64,000 nucleotides of DNA from Antribacter gilvus (GCF_003946865.1 NZ_QXTH01000008.1:62001-126000), one strand, 5' to 3'; shown: positions 39,493 to 48,542, counted from the stretch's first letter. Program-made: numbers and translations. Notes: generated by a model not told the origin, from the letters alone.

Positions 39493-41022
39493 ATGGAGAT
39501 CCTCGGAACGGTGCTGCTGGCCCTGGGGTCGCTCGTGGTGGGCGGCCTGGTGGGCTGGCTCTGGCACTCCGGTCGCACGGCCTCGGTCCTGCGCGCCGCC
39601 GAGGTGTCGGCCGCGCGCGTCCGCGCCGAGGCCGACGCCGACCGGCACGCCGCCCAGGTGGAGGTGGTGCGCTTCCAGGCCCAGGTAGAGGCTGCGAACC
39701 GTGAGGTGCAGGCCGCGCGGGAACGGGCCGAGGAGCAGGTGGCGGCGGCACGCGCCGAGCAGGAGAACGCCGCACGGCACTTCCAGGCGCTGGCGGGCGA
39801 GGCCCTGGCCGCGAACAACAAGCAGTTCCTCGAGCTGGCGGAGGCGCGGCTGAAGGCGTCCACGGTGCGCGGCGAGGAGGTGCTCGCGCAGCGCGAGCAG
39901 GCGGTCCAGGCGCTGGTGGACCCGCTGACCAAGGCCGTGGACCAGGTCCGCACCGAGGTGGCTCAGGCCGAGAAGGCGCGGATCGAGGGCCAGGGCGCCA
40001 TCGTCGAGCAGATGCGGGCTGTCGCCGAGGCGTCGGCCGAGCTGCGCGTCGGCACGAGCGACCTCGTCACGGCCCTGCGCTCGTCGCAGACCCGCGGCGC
40101 GTGGGGCGAGCTCCAGCTGCGGCGCGTGGTCGAGGCCGCCGGGATGATCAACCGCGTGGACTTCACCGAGCAGGCGCAGGCCACCACAGAGGACGGCACG
40201 CTGCTCCGGCCGGACATGGTGGTGCACCTCGCGGGCGGCAAGCACGTGGTAGTGGACGCGAAGGTCGCCTTCCTCGGGTACCTGGAGGCGCAGCAGGCCA
40301 CCGACGAGGGTTACCGCGAGCAGCGGCTCGACGCCCACGTGCGCCACATGAAGAAGCACGTGGACGACCTGGCCTCCAAGAAGTACTGGAACCAGTTCTC
40401 CCCGGCGCCCGAGTTCGTCGTGATGTTCGTGCCCGCCGAGGCGTTCCTCTCCGCGGCGGTCGAGCGCGAGCCGGACCTGCTCGAGTACGCGGTGAGCAAG
40501 AACGTCATCGTGGCCACGCCCATGACGATGATCGCCCTGCTGCGCACCGTGGCCTACGCCTGGCGCCAGGACGCACTCGCGGAGAACGCCGCGCAGGTGC
40601 TCAAGGTCGGCAAGGAGCTGTACTCGCGCCTCGTGACCATGACGTCGCACATCACCAAGACCGGGCGGGCGCTCGAGTCGGCCACCAAGAGCTACAACTC
40701 GATGATCGGCTCGCTGGAGCGAAACGTCCTCACCTCGGCTCGGCGCATGATCGAGCTCGACGTCGTGGACGAGAAGGAGCACATCGACGAGGTCCGCGGG
40801 ATCGAGGAGGTTCCCCGGCCCATCACCAAGTCCGAGCTGCTCGCCGCCGAGGAGGGCGGCATCGTGGCGATCGACCGCGGCCTCGACCAGTCCTTCGACC
40901 GGAGCGTCCTCGTACAAGAGCTCGAGGTCACCACTCTCGTCGCCAGCGACCAGCGTGCGCTCGAGTCCGTCGAGAAGTCCCTCCCCGAGGGGGGCTCCGG
41001 GGCATCCCAGGCCGCGGGCTGA
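39493..41022 (+). CDS. rmuC: DNA recombination protein RmuC
   Basis: 509 residues. One N-terminal membrane helix (about 4-24), then a long Ala/Glu/Arg coiled coil (about 35-150), then the RmuC endonuclease-like domain (about 160-440) with RGAWGELQLRRVVEAAGM, PDMVVHLAGGKHVVVDAKV and the PEFVVMFVPAEAFLSAA motif. RmuC limits inversions at short inverted repeats and belongs to the PD-(D/E)XK nucleases, the DAK of VDAKV fitting the active-site pattern. ATG 39493 is used; a GTG 6 bases earlier is an alternative. Single gene, divergent from the ABC exporter. Confidence 0.93.
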   Translation: MEILGTVLLALGSLVVGGLVGWLWHSGRTASVLRAAEVSAARVRAEADADRHAAQVEVVRFQAQVEAANREVQAARERAEEQVAAARAEQENAARHFQALAGEALAANNKQFLELAEARLKASTVRGEEVLAQREQAVQALVDPLTKAVDQVRTEVAQAEKARIEGQGAIVEQMRAVAEASAELRVGTSDLVTALRSSQTRGAWGELQLRRVVEAAGMINRVDFTEQAQATTEDGTLLRPDMVVHLAGGKHVVVDAKVAFLGYLEAQQATDEGYREQRLDAHVRHMKKHVDDLASKKYWNQFSPAPEFVVMFVPAEAFLSAAVEREPDLLEYAVSKNVIVATPMTMIALLRTVAYAWRQDALAENAAQVLKVGKELYSRLVTMTSHITKTGRALESATKSYNSMIGSLERNVLTSARRMIELDVVDEKEHIDEVRGIEEVPRPITKSELLAAEEGGIVAIDRGLDQSFDRSVLVQELEVTTLVASDQRALESVEKSLPEGGSGASQAAG

Positions 41023-41038
41023 GGCCTGCGACCCCGCC

Positions 41039-41485
41039 TCAGCCCACCTTTTCCGCTGCCGGCACGAGGGGTTCGCTCTGCTTGTCAGGGCGTCGGGTCC
41101 GGTAGGCGCCGATCAGGAGCAGCACGATCGGTACCACGATGATCAGGCCGTTGGGTGTCCACCCGAGGATCACCGCGTCGACAGCCACCCAGGCCGCCAG
41201 CGCCCAGGGCAGGAACTTTGGCGGCGTGAGGCCCCGGCCGTCGATCCACAGCACCAGGAGTCCGATCAGGACGAGCTGGGGCCCGAAGCTGTCGACGCTC
41301 AGCCAGTACGCGCTGTTCGCCGGGCTCATCTCGGAGAGATCCGCACCCCTGAGCTCCCCGCCGAACCATGCCCCGGCATGTCCGGCGGCGCCCTCGACCG
41401 TCAGGGCCCCCACTGTGTGGGCCGCCCCGTAGAACGCGATCAGTCCGCCGGCCCAGGTGATCATCGGGCGTCTTCGCGTCGACAT
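41039..41485 (-). CDS. Small membrane protein (DUF6463-like), target of the adjacent TetR
   Basis: 148 residues with four hydrophobic segments (about 8-28, 70-86, 96-114 and 114-132) and a charged tail. The ATG at 41483-41485 has GGAGG 5 bases upstream. Its start is 93 bp from a divergent TetR-family gene, and the gap holds two near-identical 16-bp palindromes, so it is very probably under that repressor. Family name is tentative; no activity is known. It converges on rmuC. Confidence 0.78.
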   Translation of the reverse strand: MSTRRRPMITWAGGLIAFYGAAHTVGALTVEGAAGHAGAWFGGELRGADLSEMSPANSAYWLSVDSFGPQLVLIGLLVLWIDGRGLTPPKFLPWALAAWVAVDAVILGWTPNGLIIVVPIVLLLIGAYRTRRPDKQSEPLVPAAEKVG

Positions 41486-41502
41486 CGCTACCTCCTCGGT
41501 GT

Positions 41503-41518
41503 TGTACGGTTGCGTACA
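41503..41518. promoter_or_regulatory. TetR operator 1
   Basis: The 16-base palindrome TGTACGGTTGCGTACA, extendable to 20 bases with perfect 8-base arms, lies 18 bp before the membrane-protein start codon. Confidence 0.75.
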
Positions 41519-41535
41519 ACACACGGTAGACCGCT

Positions 41536-41551
41536 TGTACGGTGCCGTATA
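41536..41551. promoter_or_regulatory. TetR operator 2
   Basis: TGTACGGTGCCGTATA matches operator 1 at 13 of 16 positions with the same symmetry. Centres are 33 bp apart, about three helical turns, so two dimers would sit on the same face. It overlaps a likely -10 region of the tetR gene. Confidence 0.72.
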
Positions 41552-41577
41552 TCCCTGCGGATCGTGAGGCGGGTCAC

Positions 41578-42138
41578 ATGGGCGCACTGCGCACCCCACG
41601 AGAGAGATGGATCGAGGAGGGCCTGCTGACGCTGGCCCGGGGCGGCGTGGACGCCGTCCGCGTGGAGTCGTTGGCCACGTCGCTCGGCGTGACCAAGGGC
41701 GGGTTCTACGGCTACTTCACGGACCGCGGCGCGCTGCTGAGCGAGATGCTCGACGCCTGGGAGCGCGAGAGCGTCGACGACGTCCTGGAGCAGGTTGAGC
41801 AGGCTGGTGGCGACGCGCTGGAGAAGGCCCGGCTGGCCGGGCAGCTGACGTTCTCCAGCCAGCGCCTGTTCCCCATCGACCTTGCCGTCCGCGACTGGGC
41901 CCGGCGCGACCCGGCGGTCGCGGAGCGCCTTCGCCGGGTGGACAACCGGCGGATGGAGCTGCTCCGCGAAGCCATCAGCACCTTCTGCCCGGACCCCGAC
42001 GAGGTGGAGGCCCGAAGCCTGCTCGCCTTCTGCATGGCGATCGGCACCCACCTGATCACCGTCGACCACCCCGGCGGGCGCAGCCGCGCCGAGGTGAGCA
42101 CGCGAGCCAGCGCGCTCCTCCTCGGCGGTTCCTGGTAG
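41578..42138 (+). CDS. TetR/AcrR-family transcription regulator
   Basis: 186 residues. The N-terminal HTH (LATSLGVTKGGFYGYFTDRGALLSEML, within residues 28-60) has the TetR recognition-helix form GVTKGGFYGYF. The C-terminal ligand domain (SSQRLFPIDLAVRDWARRDPAVAERLRRVD) resembles regulators such as those annotated TetR_C_33-like. It probably represses itself and the divergent small membrane protein through the two operators between them. Inducer unknown. Confidence 0.9.
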   Translation: MGALRTPRERWIEEGLLTLARGGVDAVRVESLATSLGVTKGGFYGYFTDRGALLSEMLDAWERESVDDVLEQVEQAGGDALEKARLAGQLTFSSQRLFPIDLAVRDWARRDPAVAERLRRVDNRRMELLREAISTFCPDPDEVEARSLLAFCMAIGTHLITVDHPGGRSRAEVSTRASALLLGGSW

Positions 42139-42141
42139 GAC

Positions 42142-42177
42142 GACGGGCCGCCCCGGGACAACCAGGGACGGCCCGTC
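42142..42177. terminator. Bidirectional hairpin between tetR and ispH
   Basis: A 9-bp perfect inverted repeat (42142-42150 with 42169-42177) with a structured GC-rich loop lies between two converging genes. Confidence 0.6.
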
Positions 42178-42207
42178 ATACCCGAGTCGCTTTGTGCTGA
42201 GCGCGCG

Positions 42208-43233
42208 TCAGGCGAGCGGAAGCTCCTTGCGCTTCTCGCGACGCGGGCGGGGGTCCACCTCGCCGGCGGCCTTCAGCGCGGGGCGCAGCTCGCGCGGCAG
42301 CGAGAACATGAGGTCCTCGGTGGCGGTGCGCACCTCCTGCACGTCGGCGAAGCCCTGCTCGGCGAGCCGGGCGATGACGTCGTTGACGAGGATCTCGGGC
42401 ACGGAGGCCCCGGAGGTGACCCCCACCGTCGTGGCGTCCTCGAACCACTCGTCCTGCATCTCGGTGGCGCGGTCGACGCGGTACGAGGAGCGGGCGCCCG
42501 ACTGCAGCGCCACCTCGACGAGCCGCACCGAGTTGGAGGAGTTGGCCGAGCCCACGACGATGACGACGTCGCACTCGGGGGCCAGCTTCTTGACCGCGAC
42601 CTGGCGGTTCTGGGTGGCGTAGCAGATGTCGTCGCTGGGCGGGTCCTGCAGGGACGGGAACTTCTCGCGCAGGCGGCGCACCGTCTCCATGGTCTCGTCC
42701 ACCGACAGGGTGGTCTGCGAGATCCACACCACCTTGGCGGGGTCGCGGACCACGACCTTGTCCACCTCGTCCGGCGAGTTCACGATCTGCACGTGGTCGG
42801 GAGCCTCGCCCGCCGTTCCCTCGACCTCCTCGTGACCGGTGTGCCCGATCAGCAGGATGTCGTAGTCGTCGTCCGCGAACCGGACGGCCTCCTTGTGGAC
42901 CTTGGTCACGAGGGGGCACGTCGCGTCGATGGTGTCCAGCTTCCGCACCGCGGCCGCGGCCCGGACGGCCGGCGACACGCCGTGGGCCGAGAACACCAGG
43001 CGGGCGCCCTCGGGCACCTCGTCCGTCTCGTTGACGAAGATGGCGCCGCGGTCGCGCAGGGTCTCCACGACGTGCTTGTTGTGGACGATCTCCTTGCGCA
43101 CGTACACCGGTGCGCCGTAGTGCTCCAGCGCCTTCTCGACGGCGACGACGGCACGGTCGACACCCGCGCAGTAGCCGCGGGGCGCGGCGAGGAGCACGCG
43201 CTTGGTGAGGGTGGGCGAGGCGGTGACGGTCAC
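42208..43233 (-). CDS. ispH: 4-hydroxy-3-methylbut-2-enyl diphosphate reductase
   Basis: Last step of the MEP isoprenoid pathway, making IPP and DMAPP with a [4Fe-4S] cluster. 341 residues with the three cluster cysteines in [11 protein letters not shown] (Cys22), [11 protein letters not shown] and ICYATQNRQ, and the catalytic-site GSANSSNS and SGASVPE motifs. The GTG at 43231-43233 opens the family N-terminus. The C-terminal tail after about residue 310 is short and basic. It is divergent from xseA. Confidence 0.96.
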   Translation of the reverse strand: MTVTASPTLTKRVLLAAPRGYCAGVDRAVVAVEKALEHYGAPVYVRKEIVHNKHVVETLRDRGAIFVNETDEVPEGARLVFSAHGVSPAVRAAAAVRKLDTIDATCPLVTKVHKEAVRFADDDYDILLIGHTGHEEVEGTAGEAPDHVQIVNSPDEVDKVVVRDPAKVVWISQTTLSVDETMETVRRLREKFPSLQDPPSDDICYATQNRQVAVKKLAPECDVVIVVGSANSSNSVRLVEVALQSGARSSYRVDRATEMQDEWFEDATTVGVTSGASVPEILVNDVIARLAEQGFADVQEVRTATEDLMFSLPRELRPALKAAGEVDPRPRREKRKELPLA

Positions 43234-43266
43234 GCGGCCAGTCTAGGCGAGCGGTGAGGAGGCCTT

Positions 43267-43308
43267 GTGTGGGTGGCGTGGGGCACGGTGTGGGTGGCGT
43301 GGGGCACG
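43267..43308. repeat. Perfect two-copy 21-bp G-rich tandem repeat upstream of xseA
   Basis: Two identical 21-bp units lie head to tail in the 83-bp ispH-xseA divergent gap, ending 8 bp before the xseA start. Each has GGG and GGGG tracts on the plus strand. Confidence 0.85.
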
Positions 43309-43316
43309 CTTGGAGC

Positions 43317-44573
43317 GTGACCGACCAGCCCGCCGCCCCGCTGCCGCTGCCCGAGAAGGCCCTCGACACCACGCCGTCGCGCCCGTGGCCGGTGCGCGTG
43401 CTCTCCGAGAAGATCCGCGGCTACATCGACCGCATGCCGCCGGTGTGGGTGGAGGGGCAGGTGGTGCAGTTCAACCAGCGCCCCGGCAGCGGCCTGCAGT
43501 ACCTGACGCTGCGCGACACCGACCTGGACGTCTCGCTGCCGGTCACGGTCTTCAGCCGCATCCTCGCGGTGCTCCCCGTGGCGCCCACCGAGGGCGACCA
43601 CGTCGTGATCCACGCGAAGCCCACCTTCTGGACCAAGCGCGGCACGTTCCAGCTGCAGGCGAGCGAGCTCCGCGCCGTCGGCGTGGGCGAGCTCCTGGCC
43701 CGGATCGACCAGCTCCGCCGGGTCCTCGCGGCGGAAGGGCTGTTCGACCCGGAGCGCAAGCGCCCCCTGCCCTTCCTGCCCGCGGTGGTCGGCCTGGTGT
43801 GCGGCCGGGAGTCCAAGGCGGAGCACGACGTCGTGGTCAACGCCCGCGCCCGCTGGCCCCAGGTCCGGTTCGAGACCCGCGAGGTCGCGGTCCAGGGCGT
43901 GAACGCGGTGCGCGAGGTGAGCAACGCCATCGCCGAGCTCGACGCCCGGCCGGACGTCGAGGTGATCGTCGTGGCCCGAGGCGGCGGCTCGGTCGAGGAC
44001 CTCCTGCCGTTCAGCAACGAGGCCCTCGTGCGGGCCGCGGCGGCGTGCCGCACCCCGCTCGTCAGCGCGATCGGCCATGAGACCGACGCCCCGCTCCTCG
44101 ACCTCGTGGCCGACTACCGCGCCTCCACCCCCACGGACGCCGCCAAGCGGATCGTGCCGGACGTGTCCGAGGAGCGGTCCCGGCTCGTCCAGGCCCGCGC
44201 GCGGATGCGCGGCGCCGTCGTGAGCCTGCTGGACCGCGAGCAGCGCGGTCTGGACGGGATGCGGTCCCGGCCGGTCCTCGCCGCACCGGAGGTCATGATC
44301 GAGTGGCGCGAGCGGGACGTCACGCAGGCGGTCGGCCACGCCCGCCACACGCTGAACGCCCTTCTCCTGCGCGCGGCGGGCGAGATCGGGCGCCTCGGCG
44401 CGCAGGTCCGCGCCCTCTCCCCCGCCTCGACCCTGGAGCGCGGCTACGCCGTCGTCCAGCGTGCGGACGGCCACGTGGTGCGCTCGCCCGACGACGTCAC
44501 GGTCGGCTCGGGCGTGCACGTCCGCCTCGCGCAGGGCTCGCTCGAGGCGGAGGTCACGGCCGCGGGCGCCTGA
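43317..44573 (+). CDS. xseA: Exodeoxyribonuclease VII large subunit
   Basis: 418 residues. An N-terminal OB-fold (about 20-120, including the VWVEGQVVQFNQRPGSG strand pair) is followed by the catalytic domain with VGLVCGRESKAEHDVV, ARGGGSVEDLLPF and SAIGHETDAPLLDLVADYRASTPTDAA, the family signature with the active-site His and Asp. A coiled C-terminal region ends in the ERGYAVV strand. GTG 43317-43319 is the start; GGAG is immediately upstream. Degrades single-stranded DNA in repair. Its small subunit xseB is about 2.1 kb downstream, not adjacent as usual. Confidence 0.95.
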   Translation: MTDQPAAPLPLPEKALDTTPSRPWPVRVLSEKIRGYIDRMPPVWVEGQVVQFNQRPGSGLQYLTLRDTDLDVSLPVTVFSRILAVLPVAPTEGDHVVIHAKPTFWTKRGTFQLQASELRAVGVGELLARIDQLRRVLAAEGLFDPERKRPLPFLPAVVGLVCGRESKAEHDVVVNARARWPQVRFETREVAVQGVNAVREVSNAIAELDARPDVEVIVVARGGGSVEDLLPFSNEALVRAAAACRTPLVSAIGHETDAPLLDLVADYRASTPTDAAKRIVPDVSEERSRLVQARARMRGAVVSLLDREQRGLDGMRSRPVLAAPEVMIEWRERDVTQAVGHARHTLNALLLRAAGEIGRLGAQVRALSPASTLERGYAVVQRADGHVVRSPDDVTVGSGVHVRLAQGSLEAEVTAAGA

Positions 44574-44690
44574 CGGCGCAGCGCGCTGCCTGAACCACCA
44601 CACGTGCGAGCGGAGTGGCTCGGTGCCACCGTGGACAACGTCCAGGGGCGCCGGAAGCTGGCGCGCCGTGCAACGACCCGAGGAGTAGCC

Positions 44691-44906
44691 ATGAGCGCGG
44701 GCGACAAGATGAAGCACCAGGCCGAGGAGGCCAAGGGGAAGGCCAAGGAGGCCTTCGGCGACGCGACGAACAACGAGAAGCTGCAGGCCGAGGGCCGCGG
44801 CGAGCAGGCCGGCGCCGAGGCCAAGCAGGCCGGCGACCGCCTGAAGGACGCGATGGACGACACCAAGGACTCGATCCGCGACATCGCGGACAAGGACCGC
44901 CGCTGA
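44691..44906 (+). CDS. CsbD-family stress protein
   Basis: 71 residues, highly charged and helical, with the CsbD opening MSAGDKMKHQAEEAKGKAKE and no hydrophobic segment. The ATG at 44691 has GAGGAG 6 bases upstream. CsbD proteins accumulate in general stress and may be intrinsically disordered; molecular role unknown. It lies 117 bp after xseA and converges on the ABC-F gene. Confidence 0.88.
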   Translation: MSAGDKMKHQAEEAKGKAKEAFGDATNNEKLQAEGRGEQAGAEAKQAGDRLKDAMDDTKDSIRDIADKDRR

Positions 44907-44939
44907 CGCGGTCGCCTCATTCGGGTGGGCCGGGCGCGG

Positions 44940-46559
44940 TCAGCGCTCCCGGTCCACCCGCCGCTCGTCCCACACAGGTTCCGCGGTCTCGCGCACCACG
45001 CCGTCCGACCCGAACACGAGGTACCGGTCGAACGACCGGGCGAACCACCGGTCGTGGGTGACGGCCAGGACCGTGCCGTCGAACGCCTCCAGGCCCTCCT
45101 GGAGCGCCTCGGCCGACTCGAGGTCCAGGTTGTCGGTGGGCTCGTCGAGGAGCAGCGCCGTGCAACCGGACAGCTCGAGCTGCAGGATCTGGAACCGCGC
45201 CTGCTGGCCGCCCGACAGCCGGTCGAACGGCCGCTCGGCCGCGCCGACCAGCTCGTACCGGCGCAGCGACGACATCGCGGGCCCCATCTGCAGGGAGTGG
45301 TCCTCCCACAGGATCGACAGCAGCGAGCGCCCCATGAGCTCGGGGTGGGCGTGCGTCTGGGCGAAGTGGCCGGGCACGACGCGGGCTCCCAGCTTCCAGG
45401 TGCCGGTGTGCGCCACGTCGCCGCCGGCGAGGAGCCGGAGGAAGTGGGACTTGCCCGACCCGTTCGAGCCGAGCACGGCGACGCGCTCGCCGTAGAAGAC
45501 CTCGAGGTCGAACGGCTTCATGAGGCCCGTGAGCTCGAGCCCTACGCAGGTCACGGCGCGCAGCCCGGTGCGCCCGCCCCGGAGGCGCATCGTGATGTCC
45601 TGCTCGCGCGGCGGCTCGGGCGGCGGTCCGGCCTCCTCGAACTTCGCCAGGCGCGTCTGGGCGGCCCGGTAGCGTGACGCCATCTCGTGGCTCACGGCGG
45701 CGGCCTGCCGCAGCGTGACCACGAGCTTCTTGAGCTGGGCGTGCTTCTCGTCCCAGCGCCGGCGCAGCTCCTCGAACCGCGCGAAACGCTCCTGGCGGGC
45801 CTCGTGGAAGGTGGCGAAGCCCCCGCCGTGCACCCAGGCGTCGGCCCCGGCGGGGCCGGGCTCGAGCGACACGATGCGGTCGGCGGCGCTGGCCAGCAGC
45901 TCGCGGTCGTGGGACACGAACAGGACGGTCTTGCGCGTCTCGCGGATCCGCACCTCCAGCCACCGCTTGCCGGGCACGTCGAGGTAGTTGTCCGGCTCGT
46001 CGAGGAGCAGCACCTCGTCGGTGCCGCGGAGCAGGGCCTCCAGGACGAGCCGCTTCTGCTCGCCGCCGGACATCGTGCGGACCTCGCGGAACTGCGCGCG
46101 GTCGTAGGGCACGCCCATGGCGGCCATGGTGCAGACGTCCCAGAGCGTCTCGGCCTCGTAGCCGCGCACCTCGGCCCAGTCCGCGAGCGCCTGGGCGTAC
46201 GCCATCTGGACGTCCTCGTCGTCGGACTCGAGCATCGCCTGCTCGGCGGCGTCGACGGCGCGGGCGGCGTCCTTGATCTGGGGCGTCGCGACGGAGACGA
46301 GCAGGTCGCGGACGGTGGAGGCGTCGCGGACGGAGCCCACGAACTGCGACATGACGCCCAGCCCGCCCGACACGGTGACGGTGCCGCCGTGCGGCTTGAG
46401 CTCGCCGGTGACGATCCGCAGGAGCGTGGTCTTGCCGGCACCGTTGGGCCCGACGAGGGCGGTGGCGCTGCCCTCGCCCACCCGGAAGGAGACGTCCCCG
46501 AGGAGGGTCCGGCCGTCGGGGAGCTGGTACTCCACGTGCGCGACTTCGAGATGGCCCAT
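44940..46559 (-). CDS. ABC-F family ATPase (Uup/EttA-like)
   Basis: 539 residues with two nucleotide-binding domains and no membrane part. Domain 1 has GPNGAGKTTLL, MSGGEQKRLVLEALL and VLLLDEPDNYLD; domain 2 has GSNGSGKSHFL, LSGGQQARFQILQLE and ALLLDEPTDNLD. The linker of about 80 residues (EARQERFARFEELRRRWDEKH...) is rich in Arg/Glu, as in the P-site tRNA-interaction motif. ABC-F proteins act on the ribosome as translation factors or antibiotic-protection factors; which applies here is not decidable. The gene stands between xseA/csbD and xseB in reverse orientation. Confidence 0.92.
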   Translation of the reverse strand: MGHLEVAHVEYQLPDGRTLLGDVSFRVGEGSATALVGPNGAGKTTLLRIVTGELKPHGGTVTVSGGLGVMSQFVGSVRDASTVRDLLVSVATPQIKDAARAVDAAEQAMLESDDEDVQMAYAQALADWAEVRGYEAETLWDVCTMAAMGVPYDRAQFREVRTMSGGEQKRLVLEALLRGTDEVLLLDEPDNYLDVPGKRWLEVRIRETRKTVLFVSHDRELLASAADRIVSLEPGPAGADAWVHGGGFATFHEARQERFARFEELRRRWDEKHAQLKKLVVTLRQAAAVSHEMASRYRAAQTRLAKFEEAGPPPEPPREQDITMRLRGGRTGLRAVTCVGLELTGLMKPFDLEVFYGERVAVLGSNGSGKSHFLRLLAGGDVAHTGTWKLGARVVPGHFAQTHAHPELMGRSLLSILWEDHSLQMGPAMSSLRRYELVGAAERPFDRLSGGQQARFQILQLELSGCTALLLDEPTDNLDLESAEALQEGLEAFDGTVLAVTHDRWFARSFDRYLVFGSDGVVRETAEPVWDERRVDRER

Positions 46560-46686
46560 GGGTCACCATGGTCCGGCCTGGTGCGCCCAGGTCCAAACTC
46601 ATTGTCGGGTCGCCGTCGGCCCCGGTCCCGGACAACCTGTGGACGAGTCGCCCCGGATGTGGGTGACGTGTTGTTGACTGTTCCTC

Positions 46687-46935
46687 GTGAGTACCGACCT
46701 CGACTTCCCTGACGTGGCATCCCTTTCCTACGAACAGGCGCGTGACGAGCTGGTCCGCGTCGTCGGACGGCTGGAGGCCGGCGGCGAGCCGCTGGAGGCG
46801 TCGCTCGCGCTCTGGGAGCGCGGCGAGGCCCTCGCCGCCCGCTGCCAGGAGTGGCTGGACGGGGCGCGCGAGCGCCTCGCGGCGGCACAGGCCGCGACAA
46901 CTGATGGTGCCAACGCCTCGGGCGACGCCGCGTGA
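46687..46935 (+). CDS. xseB: Exodeoxyribonuclease VII small subunit
   Basis: 82 residues. The conserved SYEQARDELVRVVGRLEAG and LEASLALWERGEALAARCQEWL segments form the helical hairpin typical of XseB. GTG start at 46687. Its stop overlaps the next gene's GTG, so it is coupled to the PfkB kinase. Several XseB chains wrap the XseA C-terminal helices to make the active nuclease. Confidence 0.92.
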   Translation: MSTDLDFPDVASLSYEQARDELVRVVGRLEAGGEPLEASLALWERGEALAARCQEWLDGARERLAAAQAATTDGANASGDAA

Positions 46936-47849
46936 GCGGCCACGTCCTCGCCGTGGGCGAGGCCCTGGTGGACGAGGTGCACCGTCCCGACGGCACGTCC
47001 GCCGAGCACCCGGGCGGCAGCATCGCGAACGTCGCGCTGACGCTCGGCCGCCTGGGGCGGGACGTGCGGCTGGCGACGTGGACGGGACCCGACGCGCGGG
47101 GCGACCTGGTGCGCGGCTGGCTCGCGGAGTCCGACGTCACGGTGGTGGAGGGCAGCGACGGCGCGGAGCACACGAGCGTCGCCGTGGCCACGCTGGACGC
47201 GCAGGGCGCGGCCACGTACGACTTCGACCTCACCTGGCGGGTGCCCGACGGCGCCGCCGCGTCCGACGGCACGCTCGCGGTGCACACCGGCTCGATCGCC
47301 GCCGTGCTGGAGCCGGGGGCCTCCCAGGTGCGCGCCCTGCTGGAGGTGGCGCGCGCCACCGCCACCGTGACGTACGACCCGAACGCCCGCCCGGCGATCA
47401 TGGGTGACGCGGGGACCACGCGCCCCCTGGTCGAGTCGCTGGTCGCGCTGGCGGACGTGGTGAAGGTCAGCGACGAGGACCTCGCCTGGCTCTACCCGGG
47501 ACAGGACCCGCGGGACGTCGCACGCACGTGGCGGAGCAGCGGCCCGGCCCTCGTGGTGGTCACCCTGGGCGGCGCGGGCGCCGTCGCGGTGACCGCGGCG
47601 GGCGAGGTCGACGTGGCGGCCCCGAAGGTCGAGGTCGTCGACACCGTGGGTGCGGGCGACTCGTTCATGGGCGCGCTCCTCGACGGTCTGTGGGACGCGG
47701 ACCTGCTGGGGGCGGCGCGTCGTGCGGAGCTGCACGCGATCGGCGACGACGTCGCCGCCTCGATCCTCGGGCGGTGCGCAGCGGTCGCGGCGATCACGGT
47801 GTCGCGGGCCGGGGCGAACCCGCCGCGGCGTGCGGAGGTGGCCCGATGA
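46932..47849 (+). CDS. PfkB-family sugar kinase (fructokinase-like)
   Basis: 305 residues. The N-terminal PGGSIANVALTLGRLG substrate loop and the C-terminal signature VDTVGAGDSFMGALLDGL (catalytic Asp in GAGDS) define the ribokinase/PfkB fold. The best guess by overall pattern is a fructokinase, but ribokinase or other carbohydrate kinases cannot be excluded. It starts inside the xseB stop (GTG at 46932) and its stop overlaps the carbonic anhydrase start (ATGA), so the three genes form one unit. Confidence 0.88.
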   Translation: MSGHVLAVGEALVDEVHRPDGTSAEHPGGSIANVALTLGRLGRDVRLATWTGPDARGDLVRGWLAESDVTVVEGSDGAEHTSVAVATLDAQGAATYDFDLTWRVPDGAAASDGTLAVHTGSIAAVLEPGASQVRALLEVARATATVTYDPNARPAIMGDAGTTRPLVESLVALADVVKVSDEDLAWLYPGQDPRDVARTWRSSGPALVVVTLGGAGAVAVTAAGEVDVAAPKVEVVDTVGAGDSFMGALLDGLWDADLLGAARRAELHAIGDDVAASILGRCAAVAAITVSRAGANPPRRAEVAR

Positions 47850-48517
47850 CCGGCGCGCCGCAGGACAGGGTCCCGCTGACCCCGCAGGAGGCCTGGGCCC
47901 TGCTGCGGTCGGGCAACGGCCGCTTCGTCTCCGGCGAGCCGGCGCACCCGTCACAGAGCGCCGACCGGCGGCGGGAGCTGCAGGCCGCCCAGTACCCGCA
48001 CACGGTGATCTTCGGTTGCTCCGACTCGCGGGTCGCCGCGGAGATCATCTTCGACCAGGGCCTCGGCGACGTCTTCGTGGTGCGCACCGCCGGGCACGTG
48101 CTCGACACCACCGTGATCGGCTCGATCGAGTACGGGGTCGACGTGCTCGGGGCGTCGCTCGTTGTCGTCCTTGGCCACGACTCGTGCGGCGCGGTCGCAG
48201 CGGCGGCGCACACGCTGGCCACGGGCGAGCAGCCGTCGGGCTTCGTGCGCGCCATCGTGGACCGAGTCATCCCCTCGATCGTCAACATCACCGCCGGTGA
48301 CCCGGGGATCGACCTCCGGGCGCTGTCCGACCCGAACATCCTGCGGCGCCAGCACGTGGTGCACACGGTCGGCATGCTGCACGGCTACTCCGCGGGTCTC
48401 GCGCGGGCCGTCGCGGAGGGCCGGTGCGCGGTGGTCGGCGTGGAGTACGACCTCGCCGAGGGCAGCGCCCGCCTCGTCGACGTGGTGGGGGACGTGGGCG
48501 AGCAGCCCGCGATCTGA
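47846..48517 (+). CDS. Beta-class carbonic anhydrase
   Basis: 223 residues. Interconverts CO2 and bicarbonate. Zinc ligands Cys58 (in FGCSDSR, with Asp60 and Arg62 as the catalytic dyad), His111 and Cys114 (GHDSCGA). The ATG overlaps the kinase stop. A hairpin follows the stop codon and separates it from fumC. No signal peptide, so cytosolic. Confidence 0.94.
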   Translation: MTGAPQDRVPLTPQEAWALLRSGNGRFVSGEPAHPSQSADRRRELQAAQYPHTVIFGCSDSRVAAEIIFDQGLGDVFVVRTAGHVLDTTVIGSIEYGVDVLGASLVVVLGHDSCGAVAAAAHTLATGEQPSGFVRAIVDRVIPSIVNITAGDPGIDLRALSDPNILRRQHVVHTVGMLHGYSAGLARAVAEGRCAVVGVEYDLAEGSARLVDVVGDVGEQPAI

Positions 48518-48542
48518 CACTCCGGGGCGACGCGCCGGAGTG
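48518..48542 (+). terminator. Hairpin after the carbonic anhydrase gene
   Basis: A perfect 8-bp inverted repeat (48518-48525 with 48535-48542), starting at the base after the stop codon, 47 bp before fumC. Confidence 0.6.

Noticed and set aside
43267-43308. Possible CRISPR-like repeat
   Set aside because: Only two units directly abutting with no spacer and no cas genes; a simple tandem duplication.
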